Of a DNA stretch of 64,000 nt, positions 1-12,194 are shown one piece after another. The stretch spans positions 2,090,957-2,154,956 of the forward strand of contig CANTUZ010000027.1 in the NCBI GenBank assembly GCA_947846985.1, given 5' to 3'. The stretch is from Fratercula arctica (taxonomy: Eukaryota; Chordata; Aves; Charadriiformes; Alcidae). Every line of letters starts with the position of its first letter. The first letter of the stretch is position 1. Below the pieces are notes generated by a model. It had not been told where the DNA came from, made no database searches, and worked only from the letters and a program-made list of their open reading frames with translations. Both the position numbers and the translations under genes were made by a program.

Positions 1-3000
1 TCCCGATATTGCTACCATATTGAAGCAGCCACCTGGGAAAACTGTGGCTTATTTTAAAGGTCTCTGGGAACTGCTTGCATTGCCCCACAGACCTTTGGAC
101 TCTGGGCTTTCCTGGTGCCTTCAGCCTCAAAACCACAATTGCTCAATTATTCTGTGGTTGGCCTCAAAACCCGCAATTGTCCCGATATTGCTGCCATGTG
201 CAAGTCGCCACGTGGGAAAACTGTGGCTTGTTTTAAAGGTCTCTGGGAACCGCTTTTATCCCACCAGAGACCTTTGGTCTCTGGGCTCTCCTGGCGCTTT
301 CAGCCTCAAAATCACCCTTTCTCACTCCCCCCAGGACCAGCCTCAAAAAAGTCAAATGTCCGGAGATTGCTGCCACGCCCAAGACCTGGAACCGCTTACA
401 TCGCCCCACAGACCTTGGGTCTCTCAGCTCTCCTGGCGCCTTCAGCCTCAAAACCACCCTTTCTCACTCTCCCCAGGACCAGCCTCAAAAACCCAATTGT
501 CCCAGAATTGTTGCCATGCCCAAGAAGCCACGAGGGAAAATCATGGCTTGTTTTAAATGCCTCTGGGAACCGCTTTTATGCCACCACAGACCTTGGGGTT
601 CTGGGCTCTCCTGGCACCTTCAGCCGCAAAACCATCCTTTCTTACTCTCCCCAGGACCAGCCTCAAAAACCCAATTGTCCCAGAATTGTTGCCACGCCCA
701 AGAAGCCACGAGGGAAAACCATGGCTTGTTTTAAATGTCTCTGGGAACCGCTTTTATGCCACCAGAGACCTTGGGGCTCTGGGCTCTCCTGGTGCTTTCA
801 GCCTCAAAAACCAGTCTTTCTCACTCCTGCCAGGGCCGGCCTCAAAAATAGCAAACATCCCAAAATTGTTGCCACGCCCAAGAAGCCACGAGGGAAAACC
901 GTGGCGTGTTTTGAAGTTTTCCTGGAACCGCTTGCATCGCCCCACAGACCTTGGGTCTCTCGGCTCTCCTGGCGCCTTCACCCTCAAAACCACCATTGCT
1001 CACTTATTCTGTGGTTGGCCTCAAAACCCGCAATTGTCCCGATATTGCTGCCATGTGCAAGTGGCCACGTGGGAAAACTGTGGCTTGTTTTAAAGGTCTC
1101 TGGGAACCGCTTTTATCCCACCACAGACCTTGGGGCTCTGGGCTCTCCTGGCGCCTTCAGCCTCAAAACCACCATTGCTCACGTATTCCGTGCTTGGCCT
1201 CAAAAATTCCAAACGCCCAAAATTGCTGCCACGCCCAAGAAGCCACGAGGGAAAACCGTGGCTTTTTTTGAAGTTTTCCTGGAACCGCTTACATTGCCCC
1301 ACAGACCTTGGGTCTCTCGGCTCACCTGGCGCCTTCAGCCTCAAAACCACCCTTTCTCACTCCCCCCAGGACCAGCCTCAAAAAACCCAATTGTCCTGAT
1401 ATTGCTACCATATCGAAGCAGCCACCTGGGAAAACTGTGGCTTATTTTAAAGGTCTCTGGGAACTGCTTGCATTGCCCCACAGACCTTTGGACTCTGGGC
1501 TTTCCTGGCGCCTTCAGCCTCAAAACCACCATTGCTCACTTATTCTGTGGTTGGCCTCAAAAAACCTAATTGTTCCAATAGTGCTGCCATGTGCAAGTGG
1601 CCACGTGGGAAAACTGTGGCTTGTCTTAAAGGTCTCTGGGAACCGCTTTTATCCCACCACAGACCTTGGGGCTCTGGGCTCTCCTGGCGCCTTCAGCCTC
1701 AAAAACGCACCATTTCTCACTCCCCCCAGGACCAGCCTCAAAAAAGTCAAATGTCCGGAGATTGCTGCCACGCCCAAGAAGCCACGAGGGAAAACCGTCG
1801 CTTGTTTTGAAGTTTTCCTGGAACCGCTTGCATCGCCCCACAGACCTTGGGTCTCTCTGCTTTCCTGGTGCCTTCAGCCTGAAAACCACCATTGCTCACT
1901 CCCCCCAGGACCAGCCTCAAAAAACACAATTGTCCCGATATTGCTACCATATTGAAGCAGCCACCTGGGAAAACTGTGGCTTATTTTAAAGGTCTCTGGG
2001 AACTGCTTGCATTGCCCCACAGACCTTTGGACTCTGGGCTTTCCTGGCGCCTTCAGCCTCAAAACCACAATTGCTCAATTATTCTGTGGTTGGCCTCAAA
2101 ACCCGCAATTCTCCCGATATTGCTGCCATGTGCAAGTCGCCACGTGGGAAAACTGTGGCTTGTTTTGAAGGTCTCTGGGAACCACTTTTATCCCACCACA
2201 GACCTTTGGTCTCTGGGCTCTCCTGGCGCCTTCAGCCTCAAAAACGCACCATTTCTCACTCCCCCCTGGACCAGCCTCAAAAAAGTCAAATGTCTGGAGA
2301 TTGCTGCCACGCCCAAGAAGCCACGAGGGAAAACCGTCGCTTGTTTTGAAGTTTTCCTGGAACCGCTTGCATCGCCCCACAGACCTTGGGTCTCTCGGCT
2401 CTCCTGGCGCCTTCAGCCTCAAAACCACCATTGTTCACTTATTCTGTGGCTGACCTCAAAAAACCCAATTGTCCCAATATTGCTGCCATGTGCAAGTGGC
2501 CACATGGGAAAACTGTGTCTTGTTTTAAAGGTCTCTGGGAACCGCTTTTATCCCACCACAGACCTTGGGGCTCTGGGCTCTCCTGGCACCTTCAGCCTCA
2601 AAAACGCACCATTTCTCACTCCCCCCAGGACCAGCCTCAAAAAAGTCAAATGTCCCAAAATTGCTGCCATGCCCAAGAAGCCATGAGGTAAAACCGTTGC
2701 TTGTTTTGAACTTTTCCTGGAACCGCTTGCATCAATCCACAGACCTTGGGTCTCTCGGCTCTCCTGGCGCCTTCAGCCTCAAAACCACCATTGCTCACGT
2801 ATTCCGTGGTTGGCCTCAAAAAACCCAATTGTCCCGATATTGCTGCCATGTGCAAGTGGCCACGTGGGAAAACTGTGGCTTGTCTTAAAGGTCTCTGGGA
2901 ACCGCTTTTATCCCACCACAGACCTTGGGGCTCTGGGCTCTCCTGGCGCCTTCAGCCTCAAAACCACCCTTTCTCACTCCCCCAGGACCAGCGTCAAAAA

Positions 3001-3099
3001 AACCCAATTTTTCCCGATATTGCTGCCACGCCCAAGAAGCCACGAGGGAAAACCATCGCTTGTTTTGAAGTTTTCCTGGATCCACTTGCATCGCCCCAC

Positions 3100-4900
3100 A
3101 GACCTTGGGTCTCTCGGCTCTCCTGGCACCTTCAGCCTCAAAACCACCCTTTCTCACTCTCCCCAGGACCAGCCTCAGAAACCCAATTGTCCCAGAGTTG
3201 TTGCCATGCCCAAGAAGCTACAAGGGAAAATCATGGCTTGTTTTAAATGCCTCTGGGATCCGCTTTTATGCCACCACAGACCTTGGGGTTCTGGGCTCTC
3301 CTGGCACCTTCAGCCTCAAAACCATCCTTTCTCACTCTCCCCAGGACCAGCCTCACAGACCCAATTGTCCCAGAATTGTTGCCACGCCCAAGAAGCCACG
3401 AGGGAAAACCATGGCTTGTTTTAAATGTCTCTGGGAACCGCTTTTATGCCACAAGAGACCTTGGGGCTCTGGGCTCTCCTGGTGCTTTCAGCCTCAAAAA
3501 CCACTCTTTCTCACTCCTGCCAGGGCCGGCCTCAAAAATAGCAAACATCCCAAAATTGCTGCCACGCCCAAGAAGCCACGAGGGAAAACCGTGGCGTGTT
3601 TTGAAGTTTTCCTGGAACCGCTTGCATCGCCCCACAGACCTTGGGTCTCTCGGCTCTCCTGGCGCCTTCAGCCTCAAAACCACCATTGCTCACTTATTCT
3701 GTGGTTGGCCTCAAAACCCGCAATTGTCCCGATATTGCTGACATGTGCAAGTGGCCACGTGGGAAAACTGTGGCTTGTTTTAAAGGTCTCTGGGAACCGC
3801 TTTTATCCCACCACAGACCTTGGGGCTCTGGGCTCTCCTGGCGCCTTCAGCCTCAAAACCACCATTGCTCACGTATTCCGTGGTTGGCCTCAAAAATTCC
3901 AAACGCCCAAAATTGCTGCCACGCCCAAGAAGCCACGAGGGAAAACCGTGGCTTTTTTTGAAGTTTTCCTGGAACCGCTTACATCGCCCCACAGACCTTG
4001 GGTCTCTCGGCTCTCCTGGCGCCTTCAGCCTCAAAACCACCATTGCTCATTTATTCCGTGCTTGGCCTCAAAAATTCCAAACGTCCCAACATTGCTGCCA
4101 TGCCCAAGAAGCCACGACGGAAAACCGTCGCTTGTTTTGAAGTTTTCCTGGAACCGCTTGCATCAGTCCACAGACCTTGGGTCTCTCGGCTCTCCTGGCG
4201 CTTTCAGCCTCAAAACCACCATTGCTCACTTATTCTGTGGTTGGCCTCAAAACCTGCAATTGTCCCGATATTGCTGCCATGTGCAAGTGGCCACGTGGGA
4301 AAACTGTGGCTTGTTTTAAAGGTCTCTGGGAACCGCTTTTATCCCACCACAGACCTTGGGGCTCTGGGCTCTCCTGGCGCCTTCAGCCTCAAAACCACCA
4401 TTGCTCACTTATTCTGTGGTTGGCCTCAAAAACCGCAATTGTCCCGATATTGCTGCCATGTGCAAGTGGCCACGTGGGAAAACTGTGGCTTGTTTTAAAG
4501 GTCTCTGGGAACCGCTTTTATCCCACCACAGACCTTGGGGCTCTGGGCTCTCCTGGTGCTTTCAGCCTCAAAAATGCACCATTTCTCACTCCCCGCAGGA
4601 CCAGCCTCAAAAACCCCAATTGTCCCAAAATTCCTGCTACGCACAAGAAGCTACGAGGGAAAACCATCGCTTGTTTTGAAGTTTTCCTGGAACTGCTTGC
4701 ATCGCCCTACAGACCTTGGGTCTCTCGGCTCTCCTGGCGCTTTCAGCCTCAAAACCACCATTGCTCACTTATTCTGTGGCTGGCCTCAAAAAACCCAATT
4801 GTCCCAACATTGCTGCCATGTGCAAGTGGCCACGTGGGAAAACTGTGGCTTGTCTTAAAGGTCTCTGGGAACCGCTTTTATCCCACCACAGACCTTGGGT
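3100..4900. repeat. Higher-order repeat block, 2,688-bp period, copy 1
   Basis: This run of monomers recurs 2,688 bp downstream (15 monomers) with only scattered substitutions. For example, the C-type monomer around 3444-3686 matches 6132-6374. The order of A, B and C monomers is the same in both copies. A more diverged partial copy of the same order is seen at about 516-1300, offset about 2,690 bp. Confidence 0.85.
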
Positions 4901-5789
4901 CTCTCGGCTCTCCTGGCGCCTTCAGCCTCAAAACCACCATTGCTCACGTATTCCGTGGTTGGCCTCAAAAAACCCAATTGTCCCGATATTGCTGTCATGT
5001 GCAAGTGGCCACGTGGGAAAACTGTGGCTTGTCTTAAATGTCTCTGGGAACCGCTTTTATCCCACCACAGACCTTGGGGCTCTGGGCTCTCCTGGCGCCT
5101 TCAGCCTCAAAACCACCCTTTCTCACTCCCCCAGGACCAGCGTCAAAAAAACCCAATTTTTCCCGATATTGCTGCCACGCCCAAGCAGCCACGAGGGAAA
5201 ACCATGGCTTGTTTTGAAGTTTTCCTGGATCCACTTGCATCGCCCCACAGACCTTGGGTCTCTCGGCTCTCCTGGCGCCTTCAGCCTCAAAAACGCACCA
5301 TTTCTCACTCCCCCCAGGACCAGCCTCAAAAAAGTCAAATGTCCGGAGATTGCTGCCACGTCCAAGAAGCCACGAGGGAAAACCGTCGCTTGTCTTGAAG
5401 TTTTCCTGGAACCGCTTGCATCGCCCCACAGACCTTGGGTCTCTCTGCTTTCCTGGCGCCTTCAGCCTGAAAACCACCATTGGTAACTTATTCTGTGGTT
5501 GGCGTCAAAAACCCCAATTGTCCCGATATTGCTGTCATGTTGAAGAGGCCATGTGGGAAAAGTGTGGCCTTTTTTAAAGGTCTCTGGGAACTGCTTTTAT
5601 CCCACCACAGACCTTGGGGCTCTGGGCTCTCCTGGCGCCTTCAGCCTCAAAACCACCATTGCTCACTTATTCCGTGCTTGGCCTCAAAAATTGCAAACGT
5701 CCCAAAATTGCTGCCACGCCCAAGAAGCCACGAGGGAAAACCATCGCTTGTTTTGAAGTTTTCCTGGAACCGCTTGCATCGCCCCACAG

Positions 5790-7590
5790 ACCTTGGGTCT
5801 CTCGGCTCTCCTGGCGCCTTCAGCCTCAAAACCACCCTTTCTCACTCTCCCCAGGACCAGCCTCAAAAACCCAATTGTCCCAGAATTGTTGCCATGCCCA
5901 AGAAGCTACAAGGGAAAATCATGGCTTGTTTTAAATGCCTCTGGGAACCGCTTTTATGCCACCACAGACCTTTGGGTTCTGGGCTCTCCTGGTGCCTTCA
6001 GCCTCAAAACCATCCTTTCTCACTCTCCCCAGGACCAGCCTCAAAAACCCAATTGTCCCAGAATTGTTGCCACGCCCAAGAAGCCACGAGGGAAAACCAT
6101 GGCTTGTTTTAAATGTCTCTGGGAACCGCTTTTATGCCACCAGAGACCTTGGGGCTCTGGGCTCTCCTGGTGCTTTCAGCCTCAAAAACCACTCTTTCTC
6201 ACTACTGCCAGGGCCGGCCTCAAAAATAGCAAACATCCCAAAATTGCTGCCACGCCCAAGAAGCCACGAGGGAAAACCGTGGCGTGTTTTGAAGTTTTCC
6301 TGGAACCGCTTGCATCGCCCCACAGACCTTGGGTCTCTCGGCTCTCCTGGCGCCTTCAGCCTCAAAACCACCATTGCTCACTTATTCTGTGGTTGGCCTC
6401 AAAACCCGCAATTGTCCCGATATTGCTGACATGTGCAAGTAGCCACGTGGGAAAACTGTGGCTTGTTTTAAAGGTCTCTGGGAACCGCTTTTATCCCACC
6501 ACAGACCTTGGGGCTCTGGGCTCTCCTGGCGCCTTCAGCCTCAAAACCACCATTGCTCACGTATTCCGTGGTTGGCCTCAAAAATTCCAAACGCCCAAAA
6601 TTGCTGCCACGCCCAAGAAGCCACGAGGGAAAACCGTGGCTTTTTTTGAAGTTTTCCTGGAACCGCTTACATCGCCCCACAGACCTTGGGTCTCTCGGCT
6701 CTCCTGGCGCCTTCAGCCTCAAAACCACCATTGCTCATTTATTCCGTGCTTGGCCTCAAAAATTCCAAACGTCCCAACATTGCTGCCACGCCCAAGAAGC
6801 CACGACGGAAAACCGTCGCTTGTTTTGAAGTTTTCCTGGAACCGCTTGCATCAGTCCACAGACCTTGGGTCTCTCGGCTCTCCTGGCGCTTTCAGCCTCA
6901 AAACCACCATTGCTCACTTATTCTGTGGTTGGCCTCAAAACCTGCAATTGTCCCGATATTGCTGCCATGTGCAAGTGGCCACGTGGGAAAACTGTGGCTT
7001 GTTTTGAAGGTCTCTGGGAACCGCTTTTATCCCACCACAGACCTTGGGGCTCTGGGCTCTCCTGGCGCCTTCAGCCTCAAAACCACCATTGCTCACTTAT
7101 TCTGTGGTTGGCCTCAAAACCTGCAATTGTCCCGATATTGCTGCCATGTGCAAGTGGCCACGTGGGAAAACTGTGGCTTGTTTTAAAGGTCTCTGGGAAC
7201 CGCTTTTATCCCACCACAGACCTTGGGGCTCTGGGCTCTCCTGGTGCTTTCAGCCTCAAAAACGCACCATTTCTCACTCCCCCCAGGACCAGCCTCAAAC
7301 ACCCCAATTGTCCCAAAATTGTTGCTACGCACAAGAAGCCACGAGGGAAAACCATCGCTTGTTTTGAAGTTTTCCTGGAACTGCTTGCATCGCCCTACAG
7401 ACCTTGGGTCTCTCGGCTCTCCTGGCGCTTTCAGCCTCAAAACCACCATTGCTCACCTATTCTGTGGCTGGCCTCAAAAAACCCAATTGTCCCAACATTG
7501 CTGCCATGTGCAAGTGGCCACGTGGGAAAACTGTGGCTTGTCTTAAAGGTCTCTGGGAACCGCTTTTATCCCACCACAGACCTTGGGGCT
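5790..7590. repeat. Higher-order repeat block, 2,688-bp period, copy 2
   Basis: Matches 3100-4900 monomer by monomer. After about 7.6 kb the monomer order departs from copy 1, which continues with additional A and B units around 4.9-5.5 kb. That pattern is consistent with unequal exchange. Confidence 0.85.
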
Positions 7591-10500
7591 CTCGGCTCTC
7601 CTGGCGCCTTCAGCCTCAAAAAACGCACCATTTCTCACTCCCCCCAGGACCAGCCTCAAAAAAGTCAAATGTCCGGAGATTGCTGCCACGCCCAAGAAGC
7701 CACGAGGGAAAACCATCGCTTGTTTTGAAGTTTTCCTGGAACCGCTTACATCGCCCCACAGACATTGGGTCTCTCGGCTCTCCTGGCGCCTTCAGCCTGA
7801 AAACCACCATTGGTCACTTATTCTGTGGTTGGCCTCAAAAAACCTAATTGTCCCAATATTGCTGCCATGTGCAAGTGGCCACGTGGGAAAACTGTGGCTT
7901 GTTTTGAAGGTCTCTGGGATCCGATTTTATCCCACCACAGACCTTGGGGCTCTGGGCTCTCCTGGCGCTTTCAGCCTGAAAACCACCATTTCTCACTCCC
8001 CCCAGGACCAGCCTGAAAAAAGTCAAATGTCCTGAGATTGCTGCCACGCCCAAGAAGCCACGAGGGAAAACCGTCGCTTGTTTTGAAGTTTTCCTGGAAC
8101 CGCTTGCATCGCCCCACAGACCTTGGGTCTCTCGGCTCTCCTGGCGCCTTCAGCCTGAAAAACACCCTTTCTCACTCCCCCCAGGACCAGCCTCAAAAAA
8201 CCCAATTGTCCCGATATTGCTGCCATGCCCAAGAAGCCACGAGGGAAAATCATGGCTTGTTTTAAATATCTCTGGGAACCGCTTTTATGCCACCAGAGAG
8301 CTTGGGGCTCTGGGCTCTCCTGGTGCTTTTAGCCTGAAAAACCACTCTTTCTCACTCCTGCCAGGGCCGGCCTCAAAAATAGCAAACATCCCAAAATTGC
8401 TGCCACGCCCAAGAAGCCATGAGGGAAAACCGTGGCGTGTTTTGAAGTTTTCCTGGAACCGCTTGCATCGCCCCACAGACCTTGGGGCTCTTGGTTTTCC
8501 TGGTGCCTTCAACCTCAAAACCACCATTGCTCACTTATTCTGTGGCTGGCCTCAAAACCCGCAATTGTCCCGATATTGCTGCCATGTGCAAGTGGCCACG
8601 TGGGAAATCTGTGGCTTGTTTTAAAGGTCTCTGGGAACCGCTTTTATCCCACCACAGACCTTGGGGCTCTGGGCTCTCCTGGCGCCTTCAGGCTCAAAAA
8701 CTCACCATTTCTCACTCCCCCCAGGACCAGCCTCAAAAACCCCAATTGTCCCAAAATTGCTGCTACGCACAAGAAGCCACGAGGGAAAACCATCACTTGT
8801 TTTGAAGTTTTCCTGGAACTGCTTGCATCGCCCCACAGACCTTGGGTCTCTCGACTTTTCTGGCGCTTTCAGCCTCAAAACCACCTTTGTTCACTTATTC
8901 TGTGGCTGACCTCAAAAAACCCAATTGTCCCAATATTGCTGCCATGTGCAAGTGGCCACGTGGGAAAACTGTGTCTTGTTTTAAAGGTCTCTGGGAACCG
9001 CTTTTATCCCACCACAGACCTTGGGGCTCTGGGCTCTCCTGGCGCTTTCAGCCTCAAAACAACCATTTCTCACTCCCCCCAGGACCAGCCTCAAAAAAGT
9101 CAAATGTCCGGAGATTGCTGCCACGCCCAAGAAGCCACGAGGGAAAACCATCGCTTGTTTTGAAGTTTTCCTGGAACCGCTTACATCGCCCCACAGACCT
9201 TGGGTCTCTCGGCTCTCCTGGCACTTTCAGCCTCAAAACCGCCATTTTTCACTTATTCTGTGGTTGGCCTCAAAACACCTAATTGGCCCAATACTGCTGC
9301 CATGTGCAAGTGGCCACGTGGGAAAACTGTGGCTTGTTTTGAAGGTCTCTGGGAACCGCTTTTATCCCACCACAGACCTTGGGGCTCTGGGCTCTCCTGG
9401 CGCCTTCAGCCTCAAAAACGCACCATTTCTCACTCCCCCCAGGACCAGCCTGAAAAACCCCAATTGTCCCAAAATTGCTGCTACGCACAAGAAGCCATGA
9501 GGGAAAACCATCGCTTGTTTTGAAGTTTTCCTGGAACTGCTTGCATCGCCCTACAGACCTTGGGTCTCTCGGCTCTCCTGGCGCCTTCAGCCTCAAAACC
9601 ACCATTGCTCCCTTATTGTGTGGCTGGCCTCAAAAAACCCAATTGTCCCAACATTGCTGCCATGTGCAAGTGGCCACATGGGAAAACTGTGGCTTGTCTT
9701 AAAGGTCTCTGGGAACCGCTTTTATCCCACCACAGACCTTGGGGCTCTCGGCTCTCCTGGTGCCTTCAGCCTCAAAAACGCACCATTTCTCACTCCCCCC
9801 AGGACCAGTCTCAAAAAAGTCAAATGTCCGGAGATTGCTGCCACGCCCAAGAAGCCACCAGGGAAAACCGTCGCTTGTTTTGAAGTTTTCCTGGAACCGC
9901 TTGCATCGCCCCACAGACCTTGGGTCTCTCGGCTCTCCTGGCGCCTTCAGCCTCAAAACCACCCTTTCTCACTCCCCCCAGGACCAGCCTCAAAAAACCC
10001 AATTGTCCCAAAATTATTGCCATGCCCAAGAAGCCACGAGGGAAAACCATGGCTTGTTTTAAATGTCTCTGGGAACCGCTTTTATGCCACCACAGACCTT
10101 GGGGCTCTGGGCTCTCCTGGTGCCTTCAGCCTCAAAACCACCATTGCTCACTTATTCTGTGGTTGGCCTCAAAACCCGCAATTTTCCCGATATTCCTGAC
10201 ATGTGCAAGTCGCCACGTGGGAAAACTGTGGCTTGTTTTGAAGGTCTCTGGGAACCGCTTTTATCCCACCACAGACCTTTGGTCTCTGGGCTCTCCTGGC
10301 GCCTTCAGCCTCAAAAACGCACCATTTCTCACTCCCCCCAGGACCAGCCTGAAAAAAGTCAAATGTCCCAAAATTGCTGCCACGCCCAAGAAGCCACGAG
10401 GGAAAACCGTCGCTTGTTTTGAAGTTTTCCTGGAACCGCTTACATCGCCCCACAGACATTGGGTCTCTCGGCTCTCCTGGCGCCTTCAGCCTGAAAACCA

Positions 10501-12054
10501 CCATTGGTCACTTATTCTGTGTTTGGCCTCAAAAAACCTAATTGTTCCAATATTGCTGCCATGTGCAAGTGGCCACGTGGGAAAACTGTGGTTTGTTTTG
10601 AAGGTCTCTGGGATCCGATTTTATCCCACCACAGACCTTGGGGCTCTGGGCTCTCCTGGCGCTTTCAGCCTCAAAACCACCATTTCTCACTCCCCCCAGG
10701 ACCAGCCTGAAAAAAGTCAAATGTCCTGAGATTGCTGCCACGCCCAAGAAGCCACGAGGGAAAACCGTCGCTTGTTTTGAAGTTTTCCTGGAACCGCTTA
10801 CATCGCCCCACAGACCTTGGGTCTCTCGGCTCTCCTGGCGCCTTCAACCTGAAAAACACCCTTTCTCACTCCCCCCAGGACCAGCCTCAAAAAACCCAAT
10901 TGTCCCGATATTGCTGCCATGCCCAAGAAGCCACGAGGGAAAATCATTGCTTGTTTTAAATATCTCTGGGAACCGCTTTTATGCCACCAGAGACCTTGGG
11001 GCTCTGGGCTCTCCTGGTGCTTGTAGCCTGAAAAACCACTCTTTCTAACTCCTGCCACGGCTGGCCGCAAAAATAGCAAACATCCCAAAATTGCTGCCAC
11101 GCCCAAGAAGCCATGAGGGAAAACCGTGGCGTGTTTTGAAGTTTTCCTGGAACCGCTTGCATCTCTCCACAGACCTTGGGTCTCTCGGCTTTCCTGGCGC
11201 CTTCAGCCTCAAAACCACCATTGCTCACTTATTCTGTGGTTGGCCTCAAAACCCGCAATTGTCCCGATATTGCTGCCATGTGCAAGTGGCCACGTGGGAA
11301 AACTGTGGCTTGTTTTAAAGGTCTCTGGGAACCGCTTTTATCCCACCACAGACCTTGGGGCTCTGGGCTCTCCTGGCGCCTTCAGCCTCATAACGCACCA
11401 TTTCTCACTCCCCCCAGGACCAGCCTCAAAAACCCCAATTGTCCCAAAATTGCTGCTACGCACAAGAAGCCACGAGGGAAAACCATCGCTTGTTTTGAAG
11501 TTTTCCTGGAACTGCTTGCATCGCCCCACAGACCTTGGGTCTCTCGACTCTCCTGGCGCTTTCAGCCTCAAAACCACCTTTGTTCACTTATTCTGTGGCT
11601 GGCCTCAAAAAACCCAATTGTCCCAATATTGCTGCCATGTGGAAGTGGCCATGTGGGAAAACTGTGGCTTGTTTTAAAGGTCTCTGGGAACCGCTTTTAT
11701 CCCACCACAGACCTTGGGGCTCTGGGCTCTCCTGGCGCTTTCAGCCTCAAAACAACCATTTCTCACTCCCCCCAGGACCAGCCTCAAAAACCCAAATGTC
11801 CCAAAATTGTTGCCATGCCCAAGAAGCCACGAGGGAAAACCATGGCTTGCTTTAAATGTCTCTGGGAACCGCTTTTATCCCACCACCGACCTTGGGGCTC
11901 TGGGCTCTCCTGGCGCCTTCAGCCTCAAAACCACCATTGCTCACTTATTCTGTGGTTGGCCTCAAAAACCCCAATTGTCCCGATACTGATGCCATGTGCA
12001 AGTGGCCACGTGGGAAAACTGTGGCTTGTTTTAAACGTCTCTGGGAACCGCTTG

Positions 12055-12194
12055 CATCCTCCCTCAGAACTTTGGTTTACAGGCTTTCCTGGTGCCTCCA
12101 GGCTCAAAAATAGCATTTGTCACTTATACCAAACATCCCAAGATTCATGTTACCCCCAATCAGCCAGGTACGAAAACCATGGCTTGTTGTAAAT
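12055..12194. repeat. Divergent D-type satellite monomer (1)
   Basis: First D unit in the window. It has CCTCAGAACTTTGGTTT, then AATAGCATTTGTCACTTA and ACCAAACATCCCAAGATTCA, and a CCCCCAATCAGCCA box instead of the usual GCTGCCATG box. No D unit was seen to the left of this position. Confidence 0.85.

Noticed and set aside
115..1569. Long open frames across the satellite (484 codons here, others of 300-400) as repeat-protein genes
   Set aside because: The frame rotates through all three phases of a 179-bp monomer, similar frames exist on the other strand, starts and stops follow random indels, and the translation matches no known fold. No splice or promoter signals support them.
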